Source: Bacillota bacterium
Lineage (GTDB): Bacteria > Bacillota > Clostridia > Lachnospirales > Lachnospiraceae
Length of the DNA stretch: 64,000 nucleotides
Direction: 5' to 3'
Assembly (NCBI GenBank): GCA_023435645.1
Contig: JAEYRK010000041.1
Coordinates: 33,023 to 97,022, forward strand
Shown here: positions 25,876-33,690 of the stretch, piece after piece
Numbering within the stretch: the stretch's first letter is position 1
Layout: every line of letters starts with the position of its first letter
Notes under the pieces: generated by a model
The model's input: only the letters and a program-made list of their open reading frames with translations
What the model was told of the DNA's origin: nothing
Database searches by the model: none
Position numbers and translations under genes: made by a program

Positions 25876-26499
25876 ATGAAAATTATCGCATTGAACGGCA
25901 GCCCAAAACCGAAGGGAAACACCTGGTATGCGTTGGATACGGTTTGTGAAGCACTCCATAAGGAAGGGTTCGAGACAGAGATTCTTCACGTCGGTCATAT
26001 GGATATGAAGGGCTGTATCTCCTGCAACCGCTGCAACGAGGGCTATTGTATACATTCCGATGATGCGCTCAAAGAAATCATTGATCTCATCTATGCAGCG
26101 GATGGTGTAATTCTTGGGAGCCCGGTTTACTATGCCGGTATCTCCGGAACCTTCAAAAGCTTTCTGGACCGTCTGTTTTATGCCAGCCGTGGAAGGCTTC
26201 GCCTAAAGGTTGGTGCCTCCATCGCCATTCCCCGGAGAAGCGGCGGTGTAACCACCTTTGACCAGCTGAACAATTATTTTCTGATCTCCGAAATGCTGAT
26301 TGCTCCCTCCTATTACTGGAACGTGATCCATGGAAATGCTCCCGGTGAAGTCGCTTCTGACGCAGAGGGGATGTCAGTGCTTCATAATCTGGCTCAGAAT
26401 ATGGCTTGGATGCTACAGATGAGGGAAGCCACTAAGGAGTTCCTGCCCCCGCCAGCACCTCATCCCAGGTCATGGATGAATTTTATCAGATCTGAATAG
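25876..26499 (+). CDS. Flavodoxin-fold NADPH-dependent FMN reductase / iron-sulfur flavoprotein
   Basis: This 207-residue protein has an FMN phosphate-binding loop LNGSPKPKGNTW near the N-terminus and a second flavin loop GSPVYYAGISG around residue 78. A cysteine group GCISCNRCNEGYC lies around residues 50-63, in the spacing that binds [4Fe-4S] in archaeal and clostridial iron-sulfur flavoproteins. It is probably a cytosolic electron-transfer flavoprotein. GAGAGGAG precedes ATG. It stands alone, with 166 bp to araB. Confidence 0.85.
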   Translation: MKIIALNGSPKPKGNTWYALDTVCEALHKEGFETEILHVGHMDMKGCISCNRCNEGYCIHSDDALKEIIDLIYAADGVILGSPVYYAGISGTFKSFLDRLFYASRGRLRLKVGASIAIPRRSGGVTTFDQLNNYFLISEMLIAPSYYWNVIHGNAPGEVASDAEGMSVLHNLAQNMAWMLQMREATKEFLPPPAPHPRSWMNFIRSE

Positions 26500-26594
26500 C
26501 CCTTTACTTATTTTATGTTTTGCCCTTGGTGTTTCATTTTAATTCTATCTTTCAGTTTACAATGCCCTATAGAAATAGTAAAATTAAGTTAAGT

Positions 26595-26604
26595 ATATGC
26601 ATAT
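26595..26604. promoter_or_regulatory. Palindrome upstream of araB
   Basis: ATATGCATAT, a perfect ten-base palindrome, lies about 60 bases before the araB start, in the region where an arabinose regulator would bind. It does not match the Bacillus AraR operator. Operator function is only a guess. Confidence 0.2.
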
Positions 26605-26665
26605 TATTATGAGAATGGAAGCTTTCCAGCTTTGCCAATGAATAAAAAAATAAGGAGAGATTGTA

Positions 26666-28333
26666 ATGGAAAAATATGTAATCGGTGTCGATTTCGGAAC
26701 CCTATCCGGACGAGCCCTGCTTGTAAATGTGAAAAACGGGGAGGAACTGGCTTCTGCCGTATATGAATATACTCATGGAGTTATGGATGAGTCTCTGCCC
26801 TCAGGAAGAGTTCTCCCACCGGATTGGGCGCTGGAGCATCCCCAGGATTATCTGGATGTCTTTTCCCACACGATTCCTGCTGTATTAAAGGAGTCCGGTG
26901 TAGCTGCTGAGGATGTTATCGGTATTGGTATCGATTTTACCGCTTGTACCCTTCTCCCTGTGAAGGCAGACGGTACTCCACTATGCTTTCTTGATCAGTA
27001 TAAGGAGGAACCCCATGCCTATATCAAGCTGTGGAAGCATCATGCAGCCCAGGACAAGGCAAATAAATTGAATGAAATTGCTGAAAGAACCGAGCAAAAG
27101 TGGCTTCCCCGCTATGGCGGCAAGATTTCCTCTGAGTGGGCTATTCCGAAGATATGGCAGACCCTGGATGAGGCTCCTGAAATCTATCAGGAAGCAGATT
27201 ATTTTATTGAGGCAGCAGATTGGGTTATCTGGCAGCTGACCGGTGTCCAGACCAGGAATTCCTGTACTGCCGGTTATAAGGCTATTTGGCACAAGAAGGA
27301 GGGCTATCCTGATAAGGAATTCTTCAAGGCTCTGGATCCCAGACTTGAGCATGTGGTTGAGGATAAATTAAATTGCCCTGTTTCACCCCTTGGTAACAAG
27401 GCCGGTGAAATTACGGAAAGCGCAGCCAGACTCACCGGCTTAAAACCTGGAACTTCAGTAGCAGTCGCCAATGTAGATGCTCACGTGACTGTTCCTGCTG
27501 TTAAAATCGATGGCCCGGGAAAGATGCTCGCCATCATGGGTACCTCTACCTGCCATATCCTGCTTGGTGAAAAGGAGCAGACAGTTCCCGGAATGTGCGG
27601 TGTAGTTGAGGATGGAGTCTGCCCCGGTTATTTCGGTTATGAAGCAGGTCAGTCCTGTGTCGGTGATCATTTTGCCTGGTTTGTGGAGAATTGCGTTGGA
27701 CAGGAATACTATATGGCTGCTCAGGCAGAGGGCCTTAACATCCATCAATATCTGACGAAGAAGGCAGAACAGCTGAAGGTCGGAGAAAGTGGACTAGTGG
27801 CTCTGGATTGGTGGAACGGCAATCGTTCCGTACTGGTGGATGTGGATCTCACCGGTATGATCCTCGGAATGACCCTTCAGACGAAGCCTGAGGAGATGTA
27901 CCGTGCCTTAATCGAAGCTACTGCATTCGGAACCCGGAAAATCATTGAGACCTTCCGTGAAAACGGTGTTCCGGTGGATGAGTTCTATGCCTCCGGTGGA
28001 ATTTCCTATAAGAATCCGATGGCAATGCAGATCTATGCCGATATCATTAAAATTCCTGTGAAAATCGGGGGAACCTCTCAGGGTCCTGCTCTGGGTAGTG
28101 CAATTTTCGCAGCAGTAGCTGCCGGCTCCGCCATGGGTGGTTATGATGATGTGTTTGAAGCTGGTCAGGTCATGGGTAAGCTTAAGGATACGGTATATTA
28201 CCCAATTGCGGCCAACGCAGAGGTTTATGATAAGCTATACAACGAATATTCCCTGTTACATGATTATTTTGGCAGGGGTGCCAATGATGTAATGAAGCGA
28301 CTGAAGGAAATCAAAAAGGAACAAAGCAGATAG
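26666..28333 (+). CDS. araB: Ribulokinase
   Basis: This 555-residue FGGY-family kinase has the N-terminal phosphate loop GVDFGTLSGRALLV, mid-protein MGTSTCHILLG, and the FGGY C-terminal signature region FYASGGISYKNPMAMQIYADI. It phosphorylates L-ribulose to L-ribulose 5-phosphate in arabinose use. Length equals the family norm of about 555-560. AAGGAGAG precedes the ATG. araD follows after 44 bp. L-arabinose isomerase (araA) is not adjacent, so the pathway must be split over loci. Confidence 0.95.
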   Translation: MEKYVIGVDFGTLSGRALLVNVKNGEELASAVYEYTHGVMDESLPSGRVLPPDWALEHPQDYLDVFSHTIPAVLKESGVAAEDVIGIGIDFTACTLLPVKADGTPLCFLDQYKEEPHAYIKLWKHHAAQDKANKLNEIAERTEQKWLPRYGGKISSEWAIPKIWQTLDEAPEIYQEADYFIEAADWVIWQLTGVQTRNSCTAGYKAIWHKKEGYPDKEFFKALDPRLEHVVEDKLNCPVSPLGNKAGEITESAARLTGLKPGTSVAVANVDAHVTVPAVKIDGPGKMLAIMGTSTCHILLGEKEQTVPGMCGVVEDGVCPGYFGYEAGQSCVGDHFAWFVENCVGQEYYMAAQAEGLNIHQYLTKKAEQLKVGESGLVALDWWNGNRSVLVDVDLTGMILGMTLQTKPEEMYRALIEATAFGTRKIIETFRENGVPVDEFYASGGISYKNPMAMQIYADIIKIPVKIGGTSQGPALGSAIFAAVAAGSAMGGYDDVFEAGQVMGKLKDTVYYPIAANAEVYDKLYNEYSLLHDYFGRGANDVMKRLKEIKKEQSR

Positions 28334-28377
28334 GGCGGGTGCTGTCAATAAACGAAGGATATGGGGAGGAAATCTAC

Positions 28378-29112
28378 ATGTTAGAGCGTCTCAAAAGAGA
28401 AGTGTATGAAGCAAATGTACTTCTCCCGCAGCATAAGCTTGATACCTTTACCTGGGGAAATGTATCCGGCATTGACCGGAAGATGGGGCTTGTTGTAGCT
28501 AAGCCCTCCGGGGTAGCGTATGAGCATCTGACACCGGAGGATATGGTCATTATCGACTTAAACGGACGTAAGGTGGAAGGCAGGCTTAATCCTTCCTCCG
28601 ATATTGCTACTCATATTGAGCTCTATCAATCCTTCCCTTCTATCCAGGGTATCGTACATTCCTACTCCCGCTGGGCTACGATTTTCTCTCAGATGGGAAT
28701 GGGCATCCCGGCGCTCGGTACAACCCATGCGGATTATTTCCATGGGGAGATTCCCTGCACCCGTAAGCTCAGGGCCTATGAAATTCGAGGGGATTATGAA
28801 AGAGAAACCGGGGCTGTAATCGTGGAACGGTTCCGTAAGGGTAAAATTAACCCAGAGGAAATGCCCGGCGTCTTAGTATGTAATCACGGGCCCTTTACCT
28901 GGGGAGACAGTCCCAAGGATGCAGTACAAAATGCTGTCGTCATGGAAGAGGTTGCTTTTATGGCCTGGCATTGTATGGCTCTGCCTGATAAATACCTTGT
29001 TCCCATGCAAAAGGACTTGCTCGAACGCCATTACAGCAGAAAGCATGGCAAAGATGCGGCCTACGGACGGGATACGGACAGTATCGATGACCGTGAGGAC
29101 AATGACTACTAG
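28378..29112 (+). CDS. araD: L-ribulose-5-phosphate 4-epimerase
   Basis: The start at 28378 (MLERLKREVYEAN) is fixed by GGGGAGGA upstream; a longer frame adds 13 residues without a site. The 244-residue class II aldolase-fold enzyme shows the zinc ligands in GTTHADYFHG (two histidines) and a later WHCMAL. It also has the phosphate-binding TWGNVSG and KPSGVAYEHL near the N-terminus. It epimerises L-ribulose 5-phosphate to D-xylulose 5-phosphate, feeding the pentose phosphate route. It is the second gene of an araBD operon. Confidence 0.95.
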   Translation: MLERLKREVYEANVLLPQHKLDTFTWGNVSGIDRKMGLVVAKPSGVAYEHLTPEDMVIIDLNGRKVEGRLNPSSDIATHIELYQSFPSIQGIVHSYSRWATIFSQMGMGIPALGTTHADYFHGEIPCTRKLRAYEIRGDYERETGAVIVERFRKGKINPEEMPGVLVCNHGPFTWGDSPKDAVQNAVVMEEVAFMAWHCMALPDKYLVPMQKDLLERHYSRKHGKDAAYGRDTDSIDDREDNDY

Positions 29113-29255
29113 AGCTCCTTGGTTTGGTGAACTCGTCTTTATTGAGGCCGGTATAGCAATTTCTTTTCCAAAAGTGAATGGTATGCCTTTTCGTTACACA
29201 TAGTATGCAGTAAGAATTCTTCTGAACAGAATTCATGTACAGAAGGGAGATTAAA

Positions 29256-30662
29256 ATGAAGAGACAAAAGCTTTCCTTGTTTTGTTTCATATTGATATAT
29301 AGTTTATCCCTGCTTCTTATGCCCCAGACTGCTTATGCCACCGTTGCGGAGAACAATAGCTGGCCTGAGGGTCCTGGGGTATATGCGGAGGGGGCCATCG
29401 TCATGGAGGCCTCAACCGGGTTAATTCTTTATTCTAAGAATATGAACGAACAGTATTACCCCGCCAGTATCACGAAGATCATGACTGCCCTGGTGGCACT
29501 TGAGCATTCCACCCCCGGTGAGATCGTTACCTTTTCAAAAAATGCTGTGTTCGGTGTGGATCTGGACAGCAGCCGGATCGGGATCGATGTAGGTGAGCAG
29601 CTGACGATGCAGCAGTGCCTATATGGCGTTCTCTTAGAATCTGCCAACGAAGTATCCTATGCGGTTGCGGAGCATGTCGGTGGTGGGGATGTGAATGTTT
29701 TCATCGGAATGATGAATGAAAAGGCACGCAGCTTAGGCTGTAAGAATACAAACTTTGTTAATTCCCATGGACTTCACGATGCCAATCATTATACCTCACC
29801 TTATGATATGGCTTTGATTACCAGAGAAGCCATGAAGAATGAAACCTTCCGGAAGATTTTTTCCACGCGAACCTATAAGATACCTCCTACGAATATTCAG
29901 GAGGAGACCCGTTATTTAGCAAATCATCATAAGTTTATCTTAAACCGCAGCTATGAGGATTGTATCGGAGGAAAAACCGGTTATACCAGTGTATCAAGGT
30001 ACACCCTGGTGACGACGGCGAAACGCGGAGATATGGAGCTGATTAGTGTTATCATGAGGGATGATACCAGTGAGCATCAGTACTCAGATACCACCAAGCT
30101 GCTGGATTACGGCTTTAAAAACTTCTCCATCTACTCGATTGCTGATTTGGAGGATTCCCCTGTTTTAAAGGAGTCACCGTTTTTTACCCGTTACAATACC
30201 CTACTAAGTAAAACCGATGGCTCTATCACTACCGATGAGAAGGGGTATTTGGTGCTTCCCAACAGTGCTTCCTTTCAGGATGCGGTCAAGGAAGTCTCCT
30301 TCTTCCCCGCAGCTAACAGAGTCGGGGAGGATCATGTAATTGGTAAGATTTCCTACACCTACGACGGTAAATATGTTGGAGGTGCAGATATCCTTTATCA
30401 AGATGTAGAGCGTCCCTCCCTATTCCACCAGGATACCAAAAAGCCGGAGCCTACGGAGACTCCCGCTGACGCTTCGGTGGAGGTTAACCGGGTAAGCTAC
30501 CGACCGGTTATCATTGGCTTGATTGTTGGATTATTTGCCTTAGTAATCGGCCTGTATTTTGTCCTCGTAGAGCGCCCTAGGCTCAAGCGCCGAAATGCCT
30601 ACTATAAGAAGCGGGCCCTTCGGAAAGCATCCTTTCAGGATGATGATTATTTGAAGCTATAA
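29256..30662 (+). CDS. dacF: D-alanyl-D-alanine carboxypeptidase (DacF/PBP5 type)
   Basis: The start at 29256 (MKRQKLSLFCF) follows AAGGGAGA. The 468-residue protein has a signal peptide to about residue 28. Its S11 peptidase domain has SxxK at S71-K74 (ASITK), SAN in LLESANEV and KTG in GGKTGYT. A C-terminal membrane helix lies at about residues 415-437, followed by a basic tail. It trims pentapeptide stems in peptidoglycan at the outer face of the membrane. A sporulation-specific DacF role is likely from relatives but not shown here. It ends at a bidirectional terminator. Confidence 0.88.
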   Translation: MKRQKLSLFCFILIYSLSLLLMPQTAYATVAENNSWPEGPGVYAEGAIVMEASTGLILYSKNMNEQYYPASITKIMTALVALEHSTPGEIVTFSKNAVFGVDLDSSRIGIDVGEQLTMQQCLYGVLLESANEVSYAVAEHVGGGDVNVFIGMMNEKARSLGCKNTNFVNSHGLHDANHYTSPYDMALITREAMKNETFRKIFSTRTYKIPPTNIQEETRYLANHHKFILNRSYEDCIGGKTGYTSVSRYTLVTTAKRGDMELISVIMRDDTSEHQYSDTTKLLDYGFKNFSIYSIADLEDSPVLKESPFFTRYNTLLSKTDGSITTDEKGYLVLPNSASFQDAVKEVSFFPAANRVGEDHVIGKISYTYDGKYVGGADILYQDVERPSLFHQDTKKPEPTETPADASVEVNRVSYRPVIIGLIVGLFALVIGLYFVLVERPRLKRRNAYYKKRALRKASFQDDDYLKL

Positions 30663-30666
30663 AAAT

Positions 30667-30710
30667 TGCCACCTTCCAAAGCTTATGGCTTCGGTTGGTG
30701 GCATCTTTCT
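30667..30710. terminator. Bidirectional intrinsic terminator
   Basis: TGCCACC (30667-30673) pairs with GGTGGCA (30697-30703), with further inner pairing. It is followed by TCTTTCTT on the plus strand and by ATTTTT on the minus strand. It separates the convergent carboxypeptidase gene and coiled-coil gene. Confidence 0.8.
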
Positions 30711-31663
30711 TATTTTCCGTAGGAGGCAAATAAGGATGCAATTTCTTCTCTGGTCAGACTTTTATTCGGATCATCATACAGAGGAACAACCTCCGGAGAA
30801 GTACTCAACATATCCTCTGACTCCGTAAGCTCCTCCTGTTGTAGCTCCTCTGCGATATCCTCCTGCTGTAGCTCCTCTACGACATTCTCTTGCAGAAGCT
30901 CCTCTAAACTATCCTCCTGCAGAAGCTCCTCTACGATATTCCCCTGTTGTAGCTCCTCTACGATATCCTCCTGCTGTAAATCCTCTTTTGAATTCTCCTC
31001 GGAGTAATCAGTCAGCACTGGCACCTGATCTTCCCAAACGTTTGCATACTCCTCCTCATATTGCAGTTGAGGAGCTTTCAGCTGCTCTTCCTGAGAAGGC
31101 AGCTCCCTTCGATCCTTTAATATCTGAAGGATGTGCTCCAGTATATCCTCCGGATTAAGCCTTTCCGCCTCCTCCTTGATTGCAGCAATCAGTGCCTTCG
31201 TATTCTCCTTCTGGTAGTTCACTTCAATATTTAATGCATTTTTCTGTCCATCCATCAGCTTCCTCTGAAGCTCAGCCACCCTTGAGAGTGCCTCAGAGTT
31301 GCTTCTCTCCATCAAATGAAGCCTTTCCATCAGCTCCTCCAATTTTTCTTCAAGACGAGCTGCATTTTTCTTGGCTGAGGCATAGGATGCTTTCTGCAGA
31401 TTTAAAAGCTCCGTATATCTTACATCACTTTTTTCGACTTCCTCCCGATACAGATGCTCCAAATAGAAGATGAGCTTATCCCTGCTCTGTTTCCATTGGC
31501 TTCGTAAGGAATCTAATAGCAGATATAGGCTGATTAGAAGGACAATTCCTATTCCACCCACAGTAATGGGATCAGCTTTCAGAATAAAGGTGACATACAG
31601 CTCTGCCAATAGTACCGCGATAAAAAAGCAGCTGAAAAATACCGAGTTTAATTTATTTTTCAT
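30710..31663 (-). CDS. Membrane-anchored coiled-coil protein with acidic nonapeptide repeats
   Basis: This 317-residue protein starts at an ATG preceded by ATAGGAG. Two hydrophobic segments (about residues 7-28 and 33-50) anchor a long coiled coil (about residues 55-190). A C-terminal acidic region follows with six tandem copies of a nine-residue unit, for example LQQEDIVEE, LQQGNIVEE and LLQENVVEE. The tail ends TREEIASLFASYGK. No enzyme motif is visible. I do not recognise a family; a cell-envelope or division-linked scaffold is possible from architecture alone. It follows the pstC remnant with an 11-base overlap. Confidence 0.7.
   Translation of the reverse strand: MKNKLNSVFFSCFFIAVLLAELYVTFILKADPITVGGIGIVLLISLYLLLDSLRSQWKQSRDKLIFYLEHLYREEVEKSDVRYTELLNLQKASYASAKKNAARLEEKLEELMERLHLMERSNSEALSRVAELQRKLMDGQKNALNIEVNYQKENTKALIAAIKEEAERLNPEDILEHILQILKDRRELPSQEEQLKAPQLQYEEEYANVWEDQVPVLTDYSEENSKEDLQQEDIVEELQQGNIVEELLQEDSLEELLQENVVEELQQEDIAEELQQEELTESEDMLSTSPEVVPLYDDPNKSLTREEIASLFASYGK
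30827..30991 (-). repeat. 27-bp tandem repeat, about six copies, inside a coding region
   Basis: Successive 27-base units (consensus around TGTAGCTCCTCTACGATATCC) encode the nonapeptide repeats of the coiled-coil protein. Copies differ at several bases, so the array is not brand new, but the in-frame unit can change copy number without disrupting the gene. Confidence 0.75.
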
Positions 31664-32000
31664 GTGAACTCCTATCTTTTTTAAGACTTTTTACTTGATT
31701 TTTATACTTAATTCTATATCGGCATAAAATAGGAATACACTTAATCTTCTTTAGAATTCGATAGGGGTCCCCAATTAAGCTGGGATTCTCTGCGGTTGGC
31801 TTCCATAGGGTGCCGAACAGGATCTCCTTCAACCCAACTTCAAAAATTGCCGGTGTACCGCTTAAGATCATATAAAGTGTAATGGAAAACACCGCCAGCA
31901 CAGCAAAAAAAGCAAAGGCTGTAAAGATAATACCGGCAGTTCTTTCTACTTTATTTTTCATTTTAAAGTAACCGATAATGGAACTATGCTTATCACTCAT
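31653..32000 (-). pseudogene. pstC: Truncated phosphate ABC transporter permease (pstC remnant)
   Basis: The frame starts well (AAGGAGAG before ATG) and its first 70 or so residues match the N-terminus of PstC. There is a first transmembrane helix (AGIIFTAFAFFAVLAVFSIT) and then the family-typical GTPAIFEVGLKEILFGTLW and KPTAENP. After about residue 75 the similarity stops and an unrelated basic tail of about 40 residues runs to a stop inside the next gene. PstC is normally about 290-310 residues with six helices, so most of the gene is missing. No pstA, pstB or pstS follows. A Pho box upstream is intact. Confidence 0.72.
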
Positions 32001-32122
32001 ATTCTCTCCTTATCATTCTACCTGCTTAGCCAAGAGTAATCCATTCTACGCATCGGATCAAATCCTTCTCCTTTATTTAGCATCAGGAAAATGAATCAGA
32101 AATCATGGTAATGTATTGTCTA

Positions 32123-32139
32123 TGTAAAATTCATGTAAA
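32123..32139 (-). promoter_or_regulatory. Pho box (PhoP binding repeats)
   Basis: On the minus strand TTTACA-TGAAT-TTTACA forms two hexamers at the 11-base period used by PhoP/PhoB regulators, with a weaker third hexamer at 32112-32117. It lies about 120 bases upstream of the pstC remnant. Confidence 0.6.
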
Positions 32140-32224
32140 GTAAGCCCCTAATCCATTTTTCTATTTCATATCTATTCCTTATCACCGGGTAAGGATATTG
32201 CAAATGATATAAAGGGTATAAAAA

Positions 32225-32272
32225 AGCTTTTCCGGAAGGTATCGGTGAACCGATCCCTTCCGGAAAAGCTTT
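32225..32272. terminator. Strong terminator downstream of tRNA-Arg
   Basis: A near-perfect 22-base-arm hairpin (AAGCTTTTCCGGAAGG and CCTTCCGGAAAAGCTT, inner ATCGG/CCGAT, loop TGAA) is followed by TTTTTTATA on the minus strand and TTCTTC on the plus strand. It ends the tRNA-Arg transcript. Confidence 0.88.
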
Positions 32273-32294
32273 TCTTCATCCTATTCATGTTCAA

Positions 32295-32368
32295 TGTGCT
32301 TGGCGGGATTCGAACCCACGACCTTCCGCTTAGGAGGCGGACGCTCTATCCTGCTGAGCTACAAACAC
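32295..32368 (-). tRNA. tRNA-Arg (anticodon CCT)
   Basis: The minus-strand cloverleaf has acceptor GTGTTTG/CAAGCAC with one T-G pair and discriminator A. The anticodon stem TCCGC/GCGGA holds loop CTCCTAA (anticodon CCT). The T arm contains GGTTCGAATCC. CCA is not encoded. Length 74. Confidence 0.95.
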
Positions 32369-32381
32369 AGACAACGTATTT

Positions 32382-32410
32382 ATTCTACTATTTCCTTCTT
32401 CTTAAGTCAA
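32382..32410 (-). promoter_or_regulatory. Promoter of tRNA-Arg
   Basis: TTGACT (32405-32410) and TAGAAT (32382-32387) on the minus strand are 17 bases apart, about 15 bases upstream of the tRNA. Confidence 0.7.
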
Positions 32411-32493
32411 TATCCTATCGGAAGGAAATTATCCTATTCCGGAAGAAACCCTTAGCTTAGAATTCTTTCGAAGCTTCCTCTCCATCCCAATGC

Positions 32494-33387
32494 TTAGGTG
32501 CCTGACTGCCCTGTAAACGCAATGCTTCCCTGCATCCAGATGTTTCCCTTAAATCTGCGACCAACTGCAGGCTCTCCCATCATATCCTTCTTATTGATAC
32601 AGAGACGGAAGCTGATATCATTACAGCATAGCTGCAGATCATAGAGCTCTTCCTTGGTATGATTATTAACGATTAAGTTAGACTCTAATATTGTAGCAAT
32701 AATACTATAATTATCAGATTCTGAACCAAAGGGAATGAAGCTGGTATCTACGATAGAATAAATATCCTCCTTCTTTGCTCTTCTGGATACCATAGCATAG
32801 GTATCAATATCATCAATGGTCAGGCTGTCAATCGCATCCTGGTTCCCTTTTTTTGCTTCGGCAATCAAATTATTACGGTATTTGGTCTCAGCAGTAATAT
32901 TCCTTACCTGAATCTCATCCTTCTCAATTGGAAGCAGAATCCTCCCTTCCAGTGATAAGGCTGCCAAAGAAATCGGGAAGTTTGTACTCATGGGCATGTT
33001 CTGGTTTTTTTTCTCCAGATAGTCCACAACATTTTGCAGGTAAAAAATCAGGGAAACACCAAGCCTGTAATCATCACACATACCGGTATAGGCTTCAGTA
33101 TCAACTCTCTTATTGATTCCAACCTCTTCACTGGTGCTTACCTGCGGGCCTGATAAATAAGGAAAATAGTGCTCCATATGGAATACCCCGCTTCTGTCAT
33201 ATTCGCCGCGGAGCGTAATTCCAAAGCCCTCACCAAAAACTTTTGATATCTCTGTTAATTCTGTATTACTACCCGTCTTCTCCGATCTGATTCCGGTAGC
33301 CTCATCTCTTACCAGGTCTAATAACTGGTTCAAATCCGTTCTATTATCAATGTCGCTAAAGCCGATGGCTCTTAAATAGCTATGCAT
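32494..33387 (-). CDS. DUF3881 family protein
   Basis: The start is taken at ATG 33387 (MHSYLRAIGF), with AGGTGA five bases before it; a GTG three codons upstream lacks a site. The 297-residue soluble protein begins MHSYLRAIGFSDI and contains FGEGFGITLRGEYD and YRLGVSLIFYLQNVVDYLE, which I recognise as DUF3881, a family known mainly from Lachnospiraceae. Its function is unknown. No catalytic motif or membrane segment is visible. It lies alone between tRNA-Arg and the HD-GYP gene. Confidence 0.75.
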   Translation of the reverse strand: MHSYLRAIGFSDIDNRTDLNQLLDLVRDEATGIRSEKTGSNTELTEISKVFGEGFGITLRGEYDRSGVFHMEHYFPYLSGPQVSTSEEVGINKRVDTEAYTGMCDDYRLGVSLIFYLQNVVDYLEKKNQNMPMSTNFPISLAALSLEGRILLPIEKDEIQVRNITAETKYRNNLIAEAKKGNQDAIDSLTIDDIDTYAMVSRRAKKEDIYSIVDTSFIPFGSESDNYSIIATILESNLIVNNHTKEELYDLQLCCNDISFRLCINKKDMMGEPAVGRRFKGNIWMQGSIAFTGQSGT

Positions 33388-33690
33388 CTTTTTCACCTGC
33401 CAATCTATTCTTTACAATATTATAATCATAAGAAAATATTCCGTTCTATTTTCTATTCTCGATCCGCATTGGTCCGAACCCTTAAGTTTCCTTCGTTTTG
33501 AATTCACTTATATTATTCTACTCTTTCATTCGCCTAATCATGTGATAATATATATATCATATTCACAGAAAAAGCGCAAGACCTCAACCTTAGAACATGA
33601 GGCGTATCCATATAAATATAAAAGTATCTACAGATCTTCGCATAAAGAAGGAGGTTATCCACAGCTTCCCATTGGATATCCTCCGTTTGA
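33388..33690. other. Intergenic region DUF3881 / HD-GYP
   Basis: About 300 bp between two minus-strand genes. The HD-GYP-proximal end carries a hairpin terminator (33650-33684) that contains a perfect DnaA box. The rest is AT-rich, with ATATATATAT-type sequence that could hold the DUF3881 promoter. No open frame was recognised. Confidence 0.45.
33650..33684 (-). terminator. Terminator-like hairpin of the HD-GYP gene
   Basis: GGAGGATATCC and GGATAACCTCC on the minus strand form an 11-base stem with one mismatch, followed by TTCTTTAT. It begins seven bases beyond the stop codon. The second arm and loop contain TTATCCACA (33655-33663 on the plus strand). Confidence 0.6.
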
